Source: Fen-1258 sp947085815
GTDB taxonomy: Bacteria; Bacteroidota; Ignavibacteria; Ignavibacteriales; Melioribacteraceae
DNA: 64,000 nt
Reading direction: 5' to 3'
NCBI GenBank assembly: GCA_947085815.1
Contig: CAMTXU010000022.1
Span: forward strand, 33,664 to 97,663
The first letter of the stretch is position 1. Every line of letters starts with the position of its first letter. The notes beneath the pieces are model-generated. The model searched no databases, was not told where the DNA came from, and was given only the letters and a program-made list of their open reading frames with translations. Positions 9,388 through 18,844 of this stretch are shown here, in pieces. Position numbers and translations under genes: made by a program.

Positions 9388-10525
9388 TTTCTTTTTTCAG
9401 TAAGAGTTTCTGGTAAATACTTTCTGTTTCGTTTATCATCTTTGATATATTAAAATTATGTTCAACTTTTTTATAAGCATTTGTCCCTAAAATATTGCAG
9501 AGTTCTTTTTCCTCTAAAAGCCTAATAAGGGCTGAAGAGAGAGCCGCTGAATTTTTCGGCGGGACAAGTAGCCCTTCTTTATCCGATTCAATTATCTCGA
9601 CAATACCGTTTACATCTGTTGCGACTATTGGTTTTTTGGCTGCCATCGCTTCTAGTATAACAAGCGGTAATCCCTCCCATAATGAGGGTAAGACAAAGAT
9701 ATCCATTTGGGCTAGTAGTTCGGGAATCTCTTTTTGATTTCCCAAAAAAGAATAAGAATCAAACACTCCCAAATCTTTGGCAAGTGTTTCCAAACTGCTT
9801 CTAAGTTCTCCGTCACCAATTAATACGAACTTCACATTCGGAAATTTTTCAAGTACATCTTTAGATGCCCTGATCAAATATTCATACCCTTTTTGATAAT
9901 GAAGACGACCGACCGAACCAATAACAATTGAATTATTCTCACTTTTAAGGCGTATCTTATTTTCGAAATTTTGGCTTGGTAAAGAAAATTTTTTAACATC
10001 AACGCCATTATGTATTACGACTGAATTTTTCTTTTTTACTATGCCTGCTTTCAATCCAATCTCGAAATCTTTTTGAGCAACACAAATTGTGCAATCGGTA
10101 AATTTTAGTAGGAACTTATCAATTAATCTATAGATTCTTCCCAATAAATTTTTGTCAAAATTCAGATAGTGAATTCCATGGTAAGTATGAATGACTACTC
10201 CGCTGTAATTAAAAATAGAAGCCAGTCTTCCATAAAAACCAGCCGTACCTCCATGTGTATGTATAATATCCGGAGAAACTTTTTTAAGAAGTTGATACGT
10301 TGATATAAAAGATTTTACACTCAGGTTGTTAGAAATATCAAGTGGATAAATTTTTATATTATTTTTTCTAAGTTCATCAACAAGATATCCTTCCTTTTCG
10401 CATGCGACCTCTATCTCAAATTTTGATTTATCAATTCTTTGAACAAGCCAAAGCAAATGCTGTTGACCTCCGCCCATTTTAGCTTCATCTATAAGCATCA
10501 AAATTTTTGTGGGGATAGCTCTCAA
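9380..10525 (-). CDS. family 4 glycosyltransferase
   Basis: GT-B glycosyltransferase of 381 residues. The N-terminus ILMLIDEAKMGGGQQHLL contains the glycine-rich donor-domain loop. VVIHTYHGIHYLNF and VVIHNGVDVKKF are conserved GT4 stretches. The C-terminal domain has IGSVGRLHYQKGYEYLI and the E-x7-E signature in LWEGLPLVILEAM. It overlaps the murJ-like gene downstream by 8 bases and the GT2 gene upstream by 4 bases, so the three minus-strand genes form a tight operon read from about 11334. Substrate unknown. Confidence 0.9.
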   Translation of the reverse strand: MRAIPTKILMLIDEAKMGGGQQHLLWLVQRIDKSKFEIEVACEKEGYLVDELRKNNIKIYPLDISNNLSVKSFISTYQLLKKVSPDIIHTHGGTAGFYGRLASIFNYSGVVIHTYHGIHYLNFDKNLLGRIYRLIDKFLLKFTDCTICVAQKDFEIGLKAGIVKKKNSVVIHNGVDVKKFSLPSQNFENKIRLKSENNSIVIGSVGRLHYQKGYEYLIRASKDVLEKFPNVKFVLIGDGELRSSLETLAKDLGVFDSYSFLGNQKEIPELLAQMDIFVLPSLWEGLPLVILEAMAAKKPIVATDVNGIVEIIESDKEGLLVPPKNSAALSSALIRLLEEKELCNILGTNAYKKVEHNFNISKMINETESIYQKLLLKKENA

Positions 10526-11334
10526 CTGGATTTACCTGATATTTTTAAATACATTTTTAGTAATAGTTGCTCAAATTTTGTTTTATGTTTTTTATAATAG
10601 ATCTGCTGGCTTTTGCGGTATTCCATATTTAGAAAATTCCTGTTAGGATCTTTAAGACTTGCACCCCGCAGGTGAATTAATGAACATTCGGGTGAAAAAA
10701 TAACTTTATTGCCCGAATCACCTGCACGCTTGCACAGATCTTTATCCTCAAAATACATAAAGAATGACTCATCAAATCCATTCAAATCCAAAAATATTTT
10801 TCTCCTAATAAATAGAGCCGCTCCCGTTACCCACTCGACAGATGCTTTTTGCGCATATCTATTTTTTACGAAATTCAAAACAAATTTATTCTTCTTTTCA
10901 ACCAGGGCATAAAATATTTTATCGGCAAGTTCTATAGCAATCGAGGGAAGTCTTCCATAAGATAATTGAATTGAACCATCGGGGTTGAACAACTTAGGTC
11001 CTATAATTCCAATTGCAGCATCTTTTTTAAATTCAGATTTAATCTGCTCAATGTAGCCGGAAGTTGTGATAGTATCATTGTTAAGAAAAAATAGTATATC
11101 TCCTTTCGATTCACTGACAGCTAGATTGTTCGCTTTACCAAATCCAACGTTTGTATCCAGACAAATTAATTTTAGATTGGGAATGTTCTCTGCGAAATCA
11201 ACCGCGTAGGATTCAGTTGAACCGTTATCTACAAGAATAATCTCATATCCAGAATTATGAAATTCTCTAAATGAAGATATAGCCTCTTGTGTTAAATGAC
11301 TATTATTGTATTGAACGATTATAACTGAGATCAT
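10522..11334 (-). CDS. family 2 glycosyltransferase (rhamnosyltransferase-like)
   Basis: GT-A glycosyltransferase of 270 residues. The N-terminus SVIIVQYNNSHLTQEAI, then ILVDNGSTE, the metal-site region FFLNNDTI, and FDESFFMYFEDKDLCKR (acceptor-side acidic cluster) are the motifs of the rhamnosyltransferase-like GT2 group. No membrane segment is seen. It is the first gene of a three-gene minus-strand operon and is divergent from the sugar-phosphate transferase at 11536, with a 200-base shared upstream region. Rhamnose as donor is a family tendency, not shown here. Confidence 0.88.
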   Translation of the reverse strand: MISVIIVQYNNSHLTQEAISSFREFHNSGYEIILVDNGSTESYAVDFAENIPNLKLICLDTNVGFGKANNLAVSESKGDILFFLNNDTITTSGYIEQIKSEFKKDAAIGIIGPKLFNPDGSIQLSYGRLPSIAIELADKIFYALVEKKNKFVLNFVKNRYAQKASVEWVTGAALFIRRKIFLDLNGFDESFFMYFEDKDLCKRAGDSGNKVIFSPECSLIHLRGASLKDPNRNFLNMEYRKSQQIYYKKHKTKFEQLLLKMYLKISGKSS

Positions 11335-11535
11335 CTATAATATATTATTTGTCATGAAAAAATTCTTAACTTTGTTTTAGTAAAGAACAAACTTGCTTAA
11401 ATACATTTTGCACTCTTTCTCTTTAAATGGTATAATTACCTTCAAGTCAAATTCAATTGTGCTATTATAAATAAAAAATCAATTAATAATTGGATTGAGC
11501 ACTATTTTGCAACCACGATTTGCTGATGACCGCAT
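11335..11535. promoter_or_regulatory. divergent upstream region of two glycan operons
   Basis: AT-rich 201-base gap between divergently transcribed genes, so it must hold promoters for both sides. On the plus strand TAACTTTG at 11367-11374 matches the Bacteroidota -7 consensus TANNTTTG, with a TTTG 15-16 bases upstream, shorter than the usual spacing. The match is therefore weak. No hairpin or operator-like repeat stands out. Confidence 0.3.
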
Positions 11536-12936
11536 ATGATTGTTAACCAAAAATCGCTTTACTCTATTAAACTGGCAATCGATTTACTGCTTCTAAATAT
11601 CACTTTCTTCTTGGCGGCATGGCTTGCCCAGCCGGCGTATATTCTTTATGAAAGACCCTATCTGTTCTTTCTTCTGTTTATACTCAACATTGCTTGGTAT
11701 TTTGCAGCAAACGTATCTGATTTTTATGACAATTTTAGTCCCCATGATTTTTATTCGCAAGCATTTGGAATATTAAAAAATGTTCTGGTTCAGGTTATTG
11801 CTGCTATAATATTCATTTTCATTAAAAAAGAAGATCTCTTCACGCGTAATTTTATAATCTATTATGGATCATTTCTTACGATTCTTGTTGGCCTTAGAAC
11901 AATCTCATTTAAAATAATTCAAAGTGTGTTGAGAGAAAAAGGTAAATATGTCAGAAATTTAGCTGTCATTGGAAATAATAGTATAGGAAACGAGTTTGCT
12001 AATCTTATTGGATCAAATCCTAATTTTGGTTTCAAGTTAGTCGGTTTTATTGACGAAGACGAAAATATTGGAGAAAAATATTTAGGCTCGGTGGACAACC
12101 TAAATGAAATATTAACTGAACAAAAAATAGCAGAAGTCGTAATTGCCATTCCAAACTGCGATTCACACAAACTCGCCACTATTATTAATATATGTAATAA
12201 AAATGCTGTAAGAGTACATATAATTCCCGACTATTTTCATGTTCTATCAAAAAAATTTTTATTAAGCAATATTGGAAGTTTTCCTATAATAACAATTCGG
12301 GATGAACCGCTTGCCGAGATACAGTGGCGATTTGTTAAGCGTGTTTTTGATATTATCTTCTCAATTGCGGTTATGATTTTGGTTTTGAGCTGGTTGATTC
12401 CGCTGATAGCGATTTTTGTCAAATTATCATCAAAAGGACCAGTCTTTTTTATTCAAGACCGTATCGGCTTAAAGAATGAAAAATTCAGGTGTTTCAAATT
12501 CCGTTCGATGTACGCAAATGAAAAAGCTCGTGAAGCTGATTTCAATCCGACGATTGAAAATGATCAACGAGTCACAAAACTCGGTAAAATTTTAAGAAAA
12601 TCTAATCTGGATGAGCTTCCGCAATTCTGGAATGTTCTTAAGGGGGAAATGTCCGTTGTTGGTCCCCGTCCACATGCAGTTGCTTTCAATCAAGAATACA
12701 TACAATATTTCGATGCTATTAAATTACGTCATCTAGTTAAACCCGGTTTGACAGGTTGGGCCCAAGTTCATGGACTGAGAGGAGATATTGCCGATCCGAT
12801 AGAGAATAGAAGGAGAACGGTCAAAAGAATTGAGTATGATATATGGTATATCGAAAATTGGAATTTCTGGTTAGACATTCAGATTATAGTATTAACAATC
12901 TGGCAAATGCTAACAAGAAAAACTTCTGCACACTAA
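11536..12936 (+). CDS. polyprenyl-phosphate sugar-1-phosphate transferase (WcaJ/WbaP type)
   Basis: Initiating phosphoglycosyl transferase of 466 residues that places the first sugar-1-phosphate on undecaprenyl phosphate at the inner membrane. Four or so N-terminal membrane segments are followed by a CoA-binding-like Rossmann domain (LAVIGNNSIGNEFANLIG). The catalytic domain then contains KRVFDIIFSI (re-entrant helix), FIQDRIGLKNEKFRCFKFRS, the catalytic Asp-Glu pair in SNLDELPQFWNVL, SVVGPRPH, and PGLTGWAQV. All expected motifs are present, so it should be active. It is probably the entry step for the glycan made by the surrounding transferases. It converges with the ligase-like gene, stops being 13 bases apart. 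Confidence 0.93.
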   Translation: MIVNQKSLYSIKLAIDLLLLNITFFLAAWLAQPAYILYERPYLFFLLFILNIAWYFAANVSDFYDNFSPHDFYSQAFGILKNVLVQVIAAIIFIFIKKEDLFTRNFIIYYGSFLTILVGLRTISFKIIQSVLREKGKYVRNLAVIGNNSIGNEFANLIGSNPNFGFKLVGFIDEDENIGEKYLGSVDNLNEILTEQKIAEVVIAIPNCDSHKLATIINICNKNAVRVHIIPDYFHVLSKKFLLSNIGSFPIITIRDEPLAEIQWRFVKRVFDIIFSIAVMILVLSWLIPLIAIFVKLSSKGPVFFIQDRIGLKNEKFRCFKFRSMYANEKAREADFNPTIENDQRVTKLGKILRKSNLDELPQFWNVLKGEMSVVGPRPHAVAFNQEYIQYFDAIKLRHLVKPGLTGWAQVHGLRGDIADPIENRRRTVKRIEYDIWYIENWNFWLDIQIIVLTIWQMLTRKTSAH

Positions 12937-12949
12937 ATAATAATCGCCT

Positions 12950-15016
12950 TTAGGAAATTTTAGTTTTATGATATCTGGCAAAAGCGATGCTGAGCGCAAG
13001 CATAAACCAGATCATAGTAATTATTTCATGGTCACCAAAATTCCATTCCGTTAACCCCGCCACAAGAAACGCAACAAATGCTCCGGCTGCTCCAAGTGCA
13101 TAGGATGCGGCGAAAGGTTCATTTTTAAGAATGGAATAATTTTTTAAATGAATAATAAAAATCGAAATAAGCAAAAACATTACGGATGCAAAACCGAAAA
13201 GGCCTAAAGTTACGAGCAGATGAATGTAATTGTTGTGCAAATGCCCTTGAATCTCTTTGTCGAAATTTCTTTTATATTGTTTGTACAATTCCGCTAAATC
13301 GATATCGCCCACGCCGACAATTGGGTAATCCATAAATATCTTTAATCCAGCACGCCATAAAGCGAATCTCGAAAAATTTGAAGGGGTGTATGGATCAATT
13401 GCGCTTAACAAACGGCTTCTTTTCACTTTAGTAACGAATAGGCTGCCGTTACTCGAAGTTATACTTTGGGGCAAAAACCCTAAATTAAATTTTGATTTTG
13501 TTATAAATTTATTTTTCAAAGGAAATTCAAGTTCAAAAATAGCTTCCTTTGCAGTTACGATAAACAACTTGTTTTCACTTTCAATAGCACGGACAGCGCC
13601 GGACATTTTATCGTTTAAATCTGCGGCGATGATTCTGTCCGACTCGATTGTATATAAGCGGAGTGTGTCACCTTCCGAAATGATCAACTTAGAATCTTTA
13701 TAAAAAATTAGATCACTTTTACCGGTGAGTTTTTCTTTGATCATTAATTTATCGGGCAGAGAATTCCTCAGCGAAATTACGGTTAATTGTTTTGACTTTG
13801 AGAACAATACTACAAAAGATGAATCCACAAAAATCTTTTCATTATCAACACCAATTTCTTTTGTAAAACTAATCTTGTCTTTAAGATTTACCGGATTTCT
13901 AAAAACAGTAATTCCGCTATCGCTGTCAATCACATAGATAAATCCGTTTGCAACACACCATTCTCTTGTAAAACCGGGTGTTATGAATTCGCTCACACTT
14001 TTTAATTTATTTACCGAGTCTTTTGTCATTAGTATAAAACGTGTGTCAATTAAATTCGCTACGTAATAATTTTCCCGCCATTTTCTAAAATCAACAACTG
14101 GCGAGCCAAGATTATATTTATCAAGAACTTGACTGCCTTTAAATTTTGTCAAACCATTTTCAAAATCACTCACATAATAATCATCTCCCTCTGGAAGAAT
14201 AGAATACGCCCGTCCATCGGTGTTCATTTTGAATTTTGGAACAAGTTCATTTGGTTTATAATCATAGATACGTATTTCGCTAATATTTTTTTCGATAAAT
14301 GCACTTGCCATTAACAGCAATAACACCGGAACTAAGAGAAGCCATTTTCGACCAAGTATTATGACGAACAAAATTCCGGCTGTAGCGCCCATCCATCCGG
14401 TCCTCTTATATGTTGCGAGCAGTGCCAAAAGGTTTATGATAAAAAGAAGGAAAACAATGAATCGATATTTTTTCTGCATCTTTTCATGAATTAAAAATGT
14501 AAAAAGAAAGACAAGTGAAAAACTCATCAATTCACTTGATGTAATTGGGTACTGAAAAGTTGATGGACCCGATTCATAAAGTTGGTAAAAGTTGTTTATG
14601 AAATAATTGTATGATAATCCAAGGTAAACAAACATAGTAGTTAAAGCAGCGCCCAGATAAACAATTGCAAAACGTTTTGCGCTTTCAAAATCTTTTGCCG
14701 AATAAACGAAAGTATAAAGAATGGGGATAAGGAAAAATCTTTTCATGAGATTGCGAAACGAGTATGCCGGATCTATAGAGAATAGCGTTGAAAGTATTTC
14801 TGCAACGATGTAAAATAAAATTGCATACTCAAGACCGGTTTTGTGGAAAGGATTTTCTTTAGTTAGATAAAATCTGATAACAATGAAAATTAATGAAAAA
14901 TAATACCCAATCTGGTTTACAAATATCGAATTGGTAAGGCTCAACAGAAACAATATTGAAAAAAAATAAATCAATTTATCTATAATGCTGATTGTTCTAT
15001 TATTTTTGCTGAACAT
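12950..15016 (-). CDS. O-antigen ligase-family membrane protein with large propeller-like insert
   Basis: Protein of 688 residues, well above the 400-450 usual for O-antigen ligases and Wzy polymerases. Residues 1-240 form a run of membrane helices including ATYKRTGWMG, the conserved Arg region. Residues about 535-620 carry the Wzy_C-like block: NFSRFALWRAGLKIF, PIVGVG, and the HLHNNYI loop. Final helices reach residue 688. Between them, residues about 245-535 are non-hydrophobic and rich in short beta-like repeats (GDDYYVSDF, RENYYVANL, NGFIYVIDS, DSKLIISEG, ENKLFIVTA, NGSLFVTKV). This spacing is typical of a beta-propeller and is absent from ordinary family members. Ligase or polymerase activity at the periplasmic face is inferred from the family. 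Confidence 0.85.
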   Translation of the reverse strand: MFSKNNRTISIIDKLIYFFSILFLLSLTNSIFVNQIGYYFSLIFIVIRFYLTKENPFHKTGLEYAILFYIVAEILSTLFSIDPAYSFRNLMKRFFLIPILYTFVYSAKDFESAKRFAIVYLGAALTTMFVYLGLSYNYFINNFYQLYESGPSTFQYPITSSELMSFSLVFLFTFLIHEKMQKKYRFIVFLLFIINLLALLATYKRTGWMGATAGILFVIILGRKWLLLVPVLLLLMASAFIEKNISEIRIYDYKPNELVPKFKMNTDGRAYSILPEGDDYYVSDFENGLTKFKGSQVLDKYNLGSPVVDFRKWRENYYVANLIDTRFILMTKDSVNKLKSVSEFITPGFTREWCVANGFIYVIDSDSGITVFRNPVNLKDKISFTKEIGVDNEKIFVDSSFVVLFSKSKQLTVISLRNSLPDKLMIKEKLTGKSDLIFYKDSKLIISEGDTLRLYTIESDRIIAADLNDKMSGAVRAIESENKLFIVTAKEAIFELEFPLKNKFITKSKFNLGFLPQSITSSNGSLFVTKVKRSRLLSAIDPYTPSNFSRFALWRAGLKIFMDYPIVGVGDIDLAELYKQYKRNFDKEIQGHLHNNYIHLLVTLGLFGFASVMFLLISIFIIHLKNYSILKNEPFAASYALGAAGAFVAFLVAGLTEWNFGDHEIITMIWFMLALSIAFARYHKTKIS

Positions 15017-15500
15017 ATTAAGGCCTGAGATATTTCAAAAGTGGCGAAATATATGTCATTGAAAAATTAAATGCAGATGTATTTTGAATTGTCTCATCCA
15101 TCCTGCCGCTAGCCTAAAAATTTTTTAAGAGGAAGGAAGGAGAGCAATACTAATTGTTTAACTGAATGCCGCTCTATTGAAGAGTAAAAAATCGAATAAT
15201 CCTTCTGTGGAAAGTAGTTTACTCTTAAATATGAATCTTGGCAGAATTATTAGACTTCCACACTTTATTAAGGCGAAAATATTTTATTTCTGTTTTTCGA
15301 AAGTTCTATTACTTTTTGCACTAGAAGGATTTTTGTAATAATTGGAATACTCTCAAAATTTGTGGATTTTTGTGTCGAACTTATGACTATTAAATAATAA
15401 TATTAGTATCAGCAATAAATAAAGAATTTTTGATATTTTCTCTCACGAATCTTTTAGAATAAGATTTTCCTGTGCTCAATTAATTTTGGATGATTCTAAA
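15017..15500. other. 484-base divergent intergenic region
   Basis: AT-rich region between the minus-strand ligase-like gene and plus-strand lhgO. The only structure I see is a short inverted repeat (AGAGTAAA at 15181-15188 with TTTACTCT at 15218-15225). Promoters for both flanking genes must lie here, but I cannot identify them with confidence. No coding frame of convincing composition is present. Confidence 0.4.
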
Positions 15501-16697
15501 ATGAAATTTGATGTCATTGTTGTTGGTGCCGGAATTGTAGGATTAGCCTCGGCACTTAAAATATTGCAGAAGAATCCTTCTTTAAAACTTTTGATGTTGG
15601 AAAAGGAAAATGGTGTTGCCAGGCATCAGACGGGAAATAACAGCGGAGTAATCCATTCCGGAATATATTACAAACCGGGAAGCCTGAAAGCTAAAAATTG
15701 CGTTGATGGCTATCGAATGCTCATCGAGTTTTGCAAAACACATGATGTTCGTTATAATATATGCGGAAAAGTAATTGTTGCTACCTCAGAAAATGAACTT
15801 CCAGCATTGGAAAATATATTTAATAGGGGATTACAAAATGGGCTGCAAGGATTAAAAAAACTCAACAAGAATGAGCTGCTAGGTATTGAGCCGCATACTT
15901 CCGGGATTGCGGGAATATTCGTTCCTCAAACCGGAATAATTAATTACATCGAGGTCTCTGAAAAAATTCTTGAGTTGTTAAAAGTGCTTGATGCGGAAAT
16001 TAAGTTTAATACGAGTGTAGAAAATATACTGCTCAAGAATGATGAGTGCGAAGTTGTCACTAATAATGGTACATTTCAATCAAAGATTATTGTTACGTGT
16101 GCGGGTTTGTTTGCAGATAGAATAACGAAAATTACACATCCCGATTTATCATTACGTTTGATACCTTTCAGGGGTGAGTACTATAAACTGAAGAGTGAAA
16201 AAAAGAATTTGGTAAATGCATTGATATATCCTGTCCCAGATCCTGCATTTCCGTTTTTAGGCGTCCACTTTACGCGTATGATAGATGGAGAAGTTGAATG
16301 TGGCCCAAATGCTGTTTTATCGTTTAAGAGAGAAGGTTATAAAAAAAATAGTTTTAATCTGAGCGACACAATCGAAACTTTTTCTTGGCGCGGCTTCCAT
16401 TCAATGATAAGAAAACATTGGAAGATGGGGCTTGGAGAATTTTACAGATCTTACAATAAAGCAGCTTTTGTAAAAGCATTGAACAAATTAATACCTGAAA
16501 TTCAGAAGGATCATTTGTTACCCGGCGGTGCAGGAGTGCGCGCGCAAGCCTGCACGCTGGACGGAAATCTGTTGGATGATTTTTATATAGTTGAAGACAG
16601 GCGTGTCATTCACGTATGCAATGCACCCTCTCCGGCGGCAACTGCCTCTTTATCGATTGGTGATTTTATTTCAGAAAAAGTTTTAGCAAAATTATAA
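15501..16697 (+). CDS. lhgO: L-2-hydroxyglutarate oxidase
   Basis: FAD-dependent oxidoreductase that oxidises L-2-hydroxyglutarate to 2-oxoglutarate, a metabolite-repair or electron-transfer role at the inner membrane. The N-terminal FAD Rossmann motif is VVGAGIVGLASA. The family signature region HQTGNNSGVIHSGIYY follows, and the C-terminal PGGAGVRAQA and CNAPSPAATASLSIG blocks match LhgO. The frame is open from a TTG at 15486, but the ATG at 15501 gives the standard N-terminus and is preferred. It sits 10 bases ahead of a sugar-phosphate transferase, an unexpected neighbour. Other DAO-family dehydrogenases are less likely given the motif set. Confidence 0.92.
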   Translation: MKFDVIVVGAGIVGLASALKILQKNPSLKLLMLEKENGVARHQTGNNSGVIHSGIYYKPGSLKAKNCVDGYRMLIEFCKTHDVRYNICGKVIVATSENELPALENIFNRGLQNGLQGLKKLNKNELLGIEPHTSGIAGIFVPQTGIINYIEVSEKILELLKVLDAEIKFNTSVENILLKNDECEVVTNNGTFQSKIIVTCAGLFADRITKITHPDLSLRLIPFRGEYYKLKSEKKNLVNALIYPVPDPAFPFLGVHFTRMIDGEVECGPNAVLSFKREGYKKNSFNLSDTIETFSWRGFHSMIRKHWKMGLGEFYRSYNKAAFVKALNKLIPEIQKDHLLPGGAGVRAQACTLDGNLLDDFYIVEDRRVIHVCNAPSPAATASLSIGDFISEKVLAKL

Positions 16698-16707
16698 TTC
16701 GATTATT

Positions 16708-18111
16708 ATGGATAAAAAAACAGAGAAATTTTTAATACTTACCATAGACTTCATAACAATCAATTTTGCCTGGTTGCTTTTTTTCTATCTACGTGTACAG
16801 ACAGGTTGGTTTAATGTAATTGCGCAGCCGGATATATTGCTTTCAATGGTTGCCGTTTATTTCTATTGGCTAATAATATTCACGTTTGTTGGAATGTACC
16901 GCACCTGGTTTGCGCTTTCAAGATTTGATGAACTTTCCACACTTTTCAAAGCCACGTTTGTAGGAATATTCTTTTTGTTGTTTTTAATTCTTTACGATGA
17001 TTACATGACCGGTGTATCTACTACAATTAGATTTTATATTTTTCTTTACTGGGGTATTTTTCTTTTTGTAGTTGGTATTGGAAGGTTATTTATTCGAAGT
17101 CTTCAGAGAAGGCTTCTTGTCAAGGGTATAGGAAGAAGGAATGCACTTATAATTGGATTTAACTCCGCGGCGAATGAAATCCATAATTCAATTTCTAAAT
17201 TCCGCGAACTGGGCTTAGACGTTGTGGCATATGCCGCAGTTGATGAAATTGATGTGAACAAATCATTCAAAAACATACCGGTCGTAGATACTATCCATAA
17301 CCTCGAAAAAATAATTGATAAGTATGGTATTAAAAATGTTATCATTTCACTTGGACGTCATGAGGAGGAGAGAATTCTTGAAGTGATTTCTCGGTGCGAT
17401 GGTAAAAATGTTGAGATTAAAATTGTACCCGACTTATATGATATTATAAGCGGTCAGGCTAAAGTTGCGCATCTATATGCTTTTCCCCTAATAGATGTAA
17501 TGCCGGAGTTGATGCCGGAGTGGGAGAAAAAAATTAAACGGTTGATGGATATTCTGCTTTCATTTTTGTTAATAATAATTACTCTCCCCATAACACTTAT
17601 TATGTCTCTTTTAATCAAATTAGAAACCAAGGGCACAATATTTTACAGACAAAAACGCTCGGGTATGAATGGAAAAGTTTTTAAAATTGTAAAATTCAGA
17701 ACCATGGTGGCAGACGCGGAAAAACTTTCGGGACCAGTATGGTCAACCAAGGATGATCCACGCATCACGCGTGTAGGTAAATTTATGCGCAAAGTCAGAT
17801 TAGATGAAATTCCACAAGCATTTAATATTTTGAAAGGTGACATGAGCTTTGTTGGTCCACGCCCCGAACGTCCCTTCTTTGTTGAAAAACTCTCGCACGA
17901 AATTCCTCTCTATAAACGAAGATTAAAAGTTAGACCCGGTATTACCGGTTGGGCACAGGTAAAACATAAATACGATGAGACTATTGAGGATGTGAAAGTA
18001 AAACTTCGTTATGATTTATTTTATATTGAGAATATGAGTTTGCGAATGGATTTTAAAATTCTTTTTAGAACTATATTTGTAGTATTCTTTGGAAAAGGGC
18101 ATTACGATTAA
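16708..18111 (+). CDS. polyprenyl-phosphate sugar-1-phosphate transferase
   Basis: Second complete initiating phosphoglycosyl transferase in the window, 467 residues. N-terminal membrane helices are followed by a Rossmann-like domain (RNALIIGFNSAANEI). The catalytic module has KRLMDILLSF, IFYRQKRSGMNGKVFKIVKF, the Asp-Glu pair in RLDEIPQAFNIL, SFVGPRPERP and PGITGWAQV. It is followed at 12 bases by a polyprenol-phosphate glycosyltransferase and then the GT2/PGT fusion, so these three form one operon on lipid-carrier sugars. It may start a different glycan from the enzyme at 11536. Confidence 0.93.
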   Translation: MDKKTEKFLILTIDFITINFAWLLFFYLRVQTGWFNVIAQPDILLSMVAVYFYWLIIFTFVGMYRTWFALSRFDELSTLFKATFVGIFFLLFLILYDDYMTGVSTTIRFYIFLYWGIFLFVVGIGRLFIRSLQRRLLVKGIGRRNALIIGFNSAANEIHNSISKFRELGLDVVAYAAVDEIDVNKSFKNIPVVDTIHNLEKIIDKYGIKNVIISLGRHEEERILEVISRCDGKNVEIKIVPDLYDIISGQAKVAHLYAFPLIDVMPELMPEWEKKIKRLMDILLSFLLIIITLPITLIMSLLIKLETKGTIFYRQKRSGMNGKVFKIVKFRTMVADAEKLSGPVWSTKDDPRITRVGKFMRKVRLDEIPQAFNILKGDMSFVGPRPERPFFVEKLSHEIPLYKRRLKVRPGITGWAQVKHKYDETIEDVKVKLRYDLFYIENMSLRMDFKILFRTIFVVFFGKGHYD

Positions 18112-18123
18112 TGGGAATCGATT

Positions 18124-18840
18124 ATGAAATCTCTTGTGATAATACCGACGTATAATGAAATTCATAATATTCAAAAACTTCTTCCTGATCTGCTGGAAAT
18201 GTATATTGACACGGATGTTCTGGTAGTTGATGATAATTCTCCCGATGGTACTGCGGACTACGTTGAGAGAATTGGAAAAACCGATCATCGTGTTAAAATT
18301 ATTAAGCGCGCTAAAAAGATGGGACTTGGAACGGCGTACGTTGCCGGTTTCAAATACGCTCTTTCTAATGGCTATGACGTAGCCATAGAGATGGATGCTG
18401 ATTATTCCCATGATCCAAAAGAGTTAGAACAATTCTTCGATAATATCAAAGAATACGATTTGGTAATAGGCAGCCGATATATCTACGGAGTTCGAGTAAT
18501 CAACTGGCCGATCAGAAGATTGTTGCTAAGTTATTTTGCAAATCTTTACACTCGAATTATTACTGGGATGCCTGTAAAAGATGGAACCGGCGGTTTCAAA
18601 TGTTTCCGCAGAAAAGTTTTGGAATCGATTGACCTCGATGCCATTCATTCCAACGGTTATTCGTTTCAAATAGAGATGAACTATAAGGCATGGAAAAAAG
18701 GATTCCGGCTAATCGAGGTACCTATAACATTCACTGATAGAGTGCAAGGCACATCTAAAATGTCAAAGAAAATTGTCCGCGAGGCTGTTTTTATGGTTTG
18801 GAAACTCCGCTGCAAGAGCATATTCGGTAAACTAAACTAA
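18124..18840 (+). CDS. polyprenol-phosphate mannosyl/glucosyltransferase (Dpm1-like GT2)
   Basis: GT2 enzyme of 238 residues that makes a polyprenyl-phosphate monosaccharide from a nucleotide sugar. Motifs in order are VIIPTYNEIHNIQKLL, DDNSPDGTADYV, the metal site MDADYSHDP, and IGSRYIYG. The length fits bacterial Ppm1/Dpm1 catalytic domains without a membrane anchor. The product would be a lipid-linked donor for periplasmic glycosyl transfer or protein glycosylation; no GT-C enzyme using it is visible in the window. Mannose is the commonest sugar of the family, but this is not proven here. Confidence 0.9.
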   Translation: MKSLVIIPTYNEIHNIQKLLPDLLEMYIDTDVLVVDDNSPDGTADYVERIGKTDHRVKIIKRAKKMGLGTAYVAGFKYALSNGYDVAIEMDADYSHDPKELEQFFDNIKEYDLVIGSRYIYGVRVINWPIRRLLLSYFANLYTRIITGMPVKDGTGGFKCFRRKVLESIDLDAIHSNGYSFQIEMNYKAWKKGFRLIEVPITFTDRVQGTSKMSKKIVREAVFMVWKLRCKSIFGKLN

Positions 18841-18844
18841 AGAA

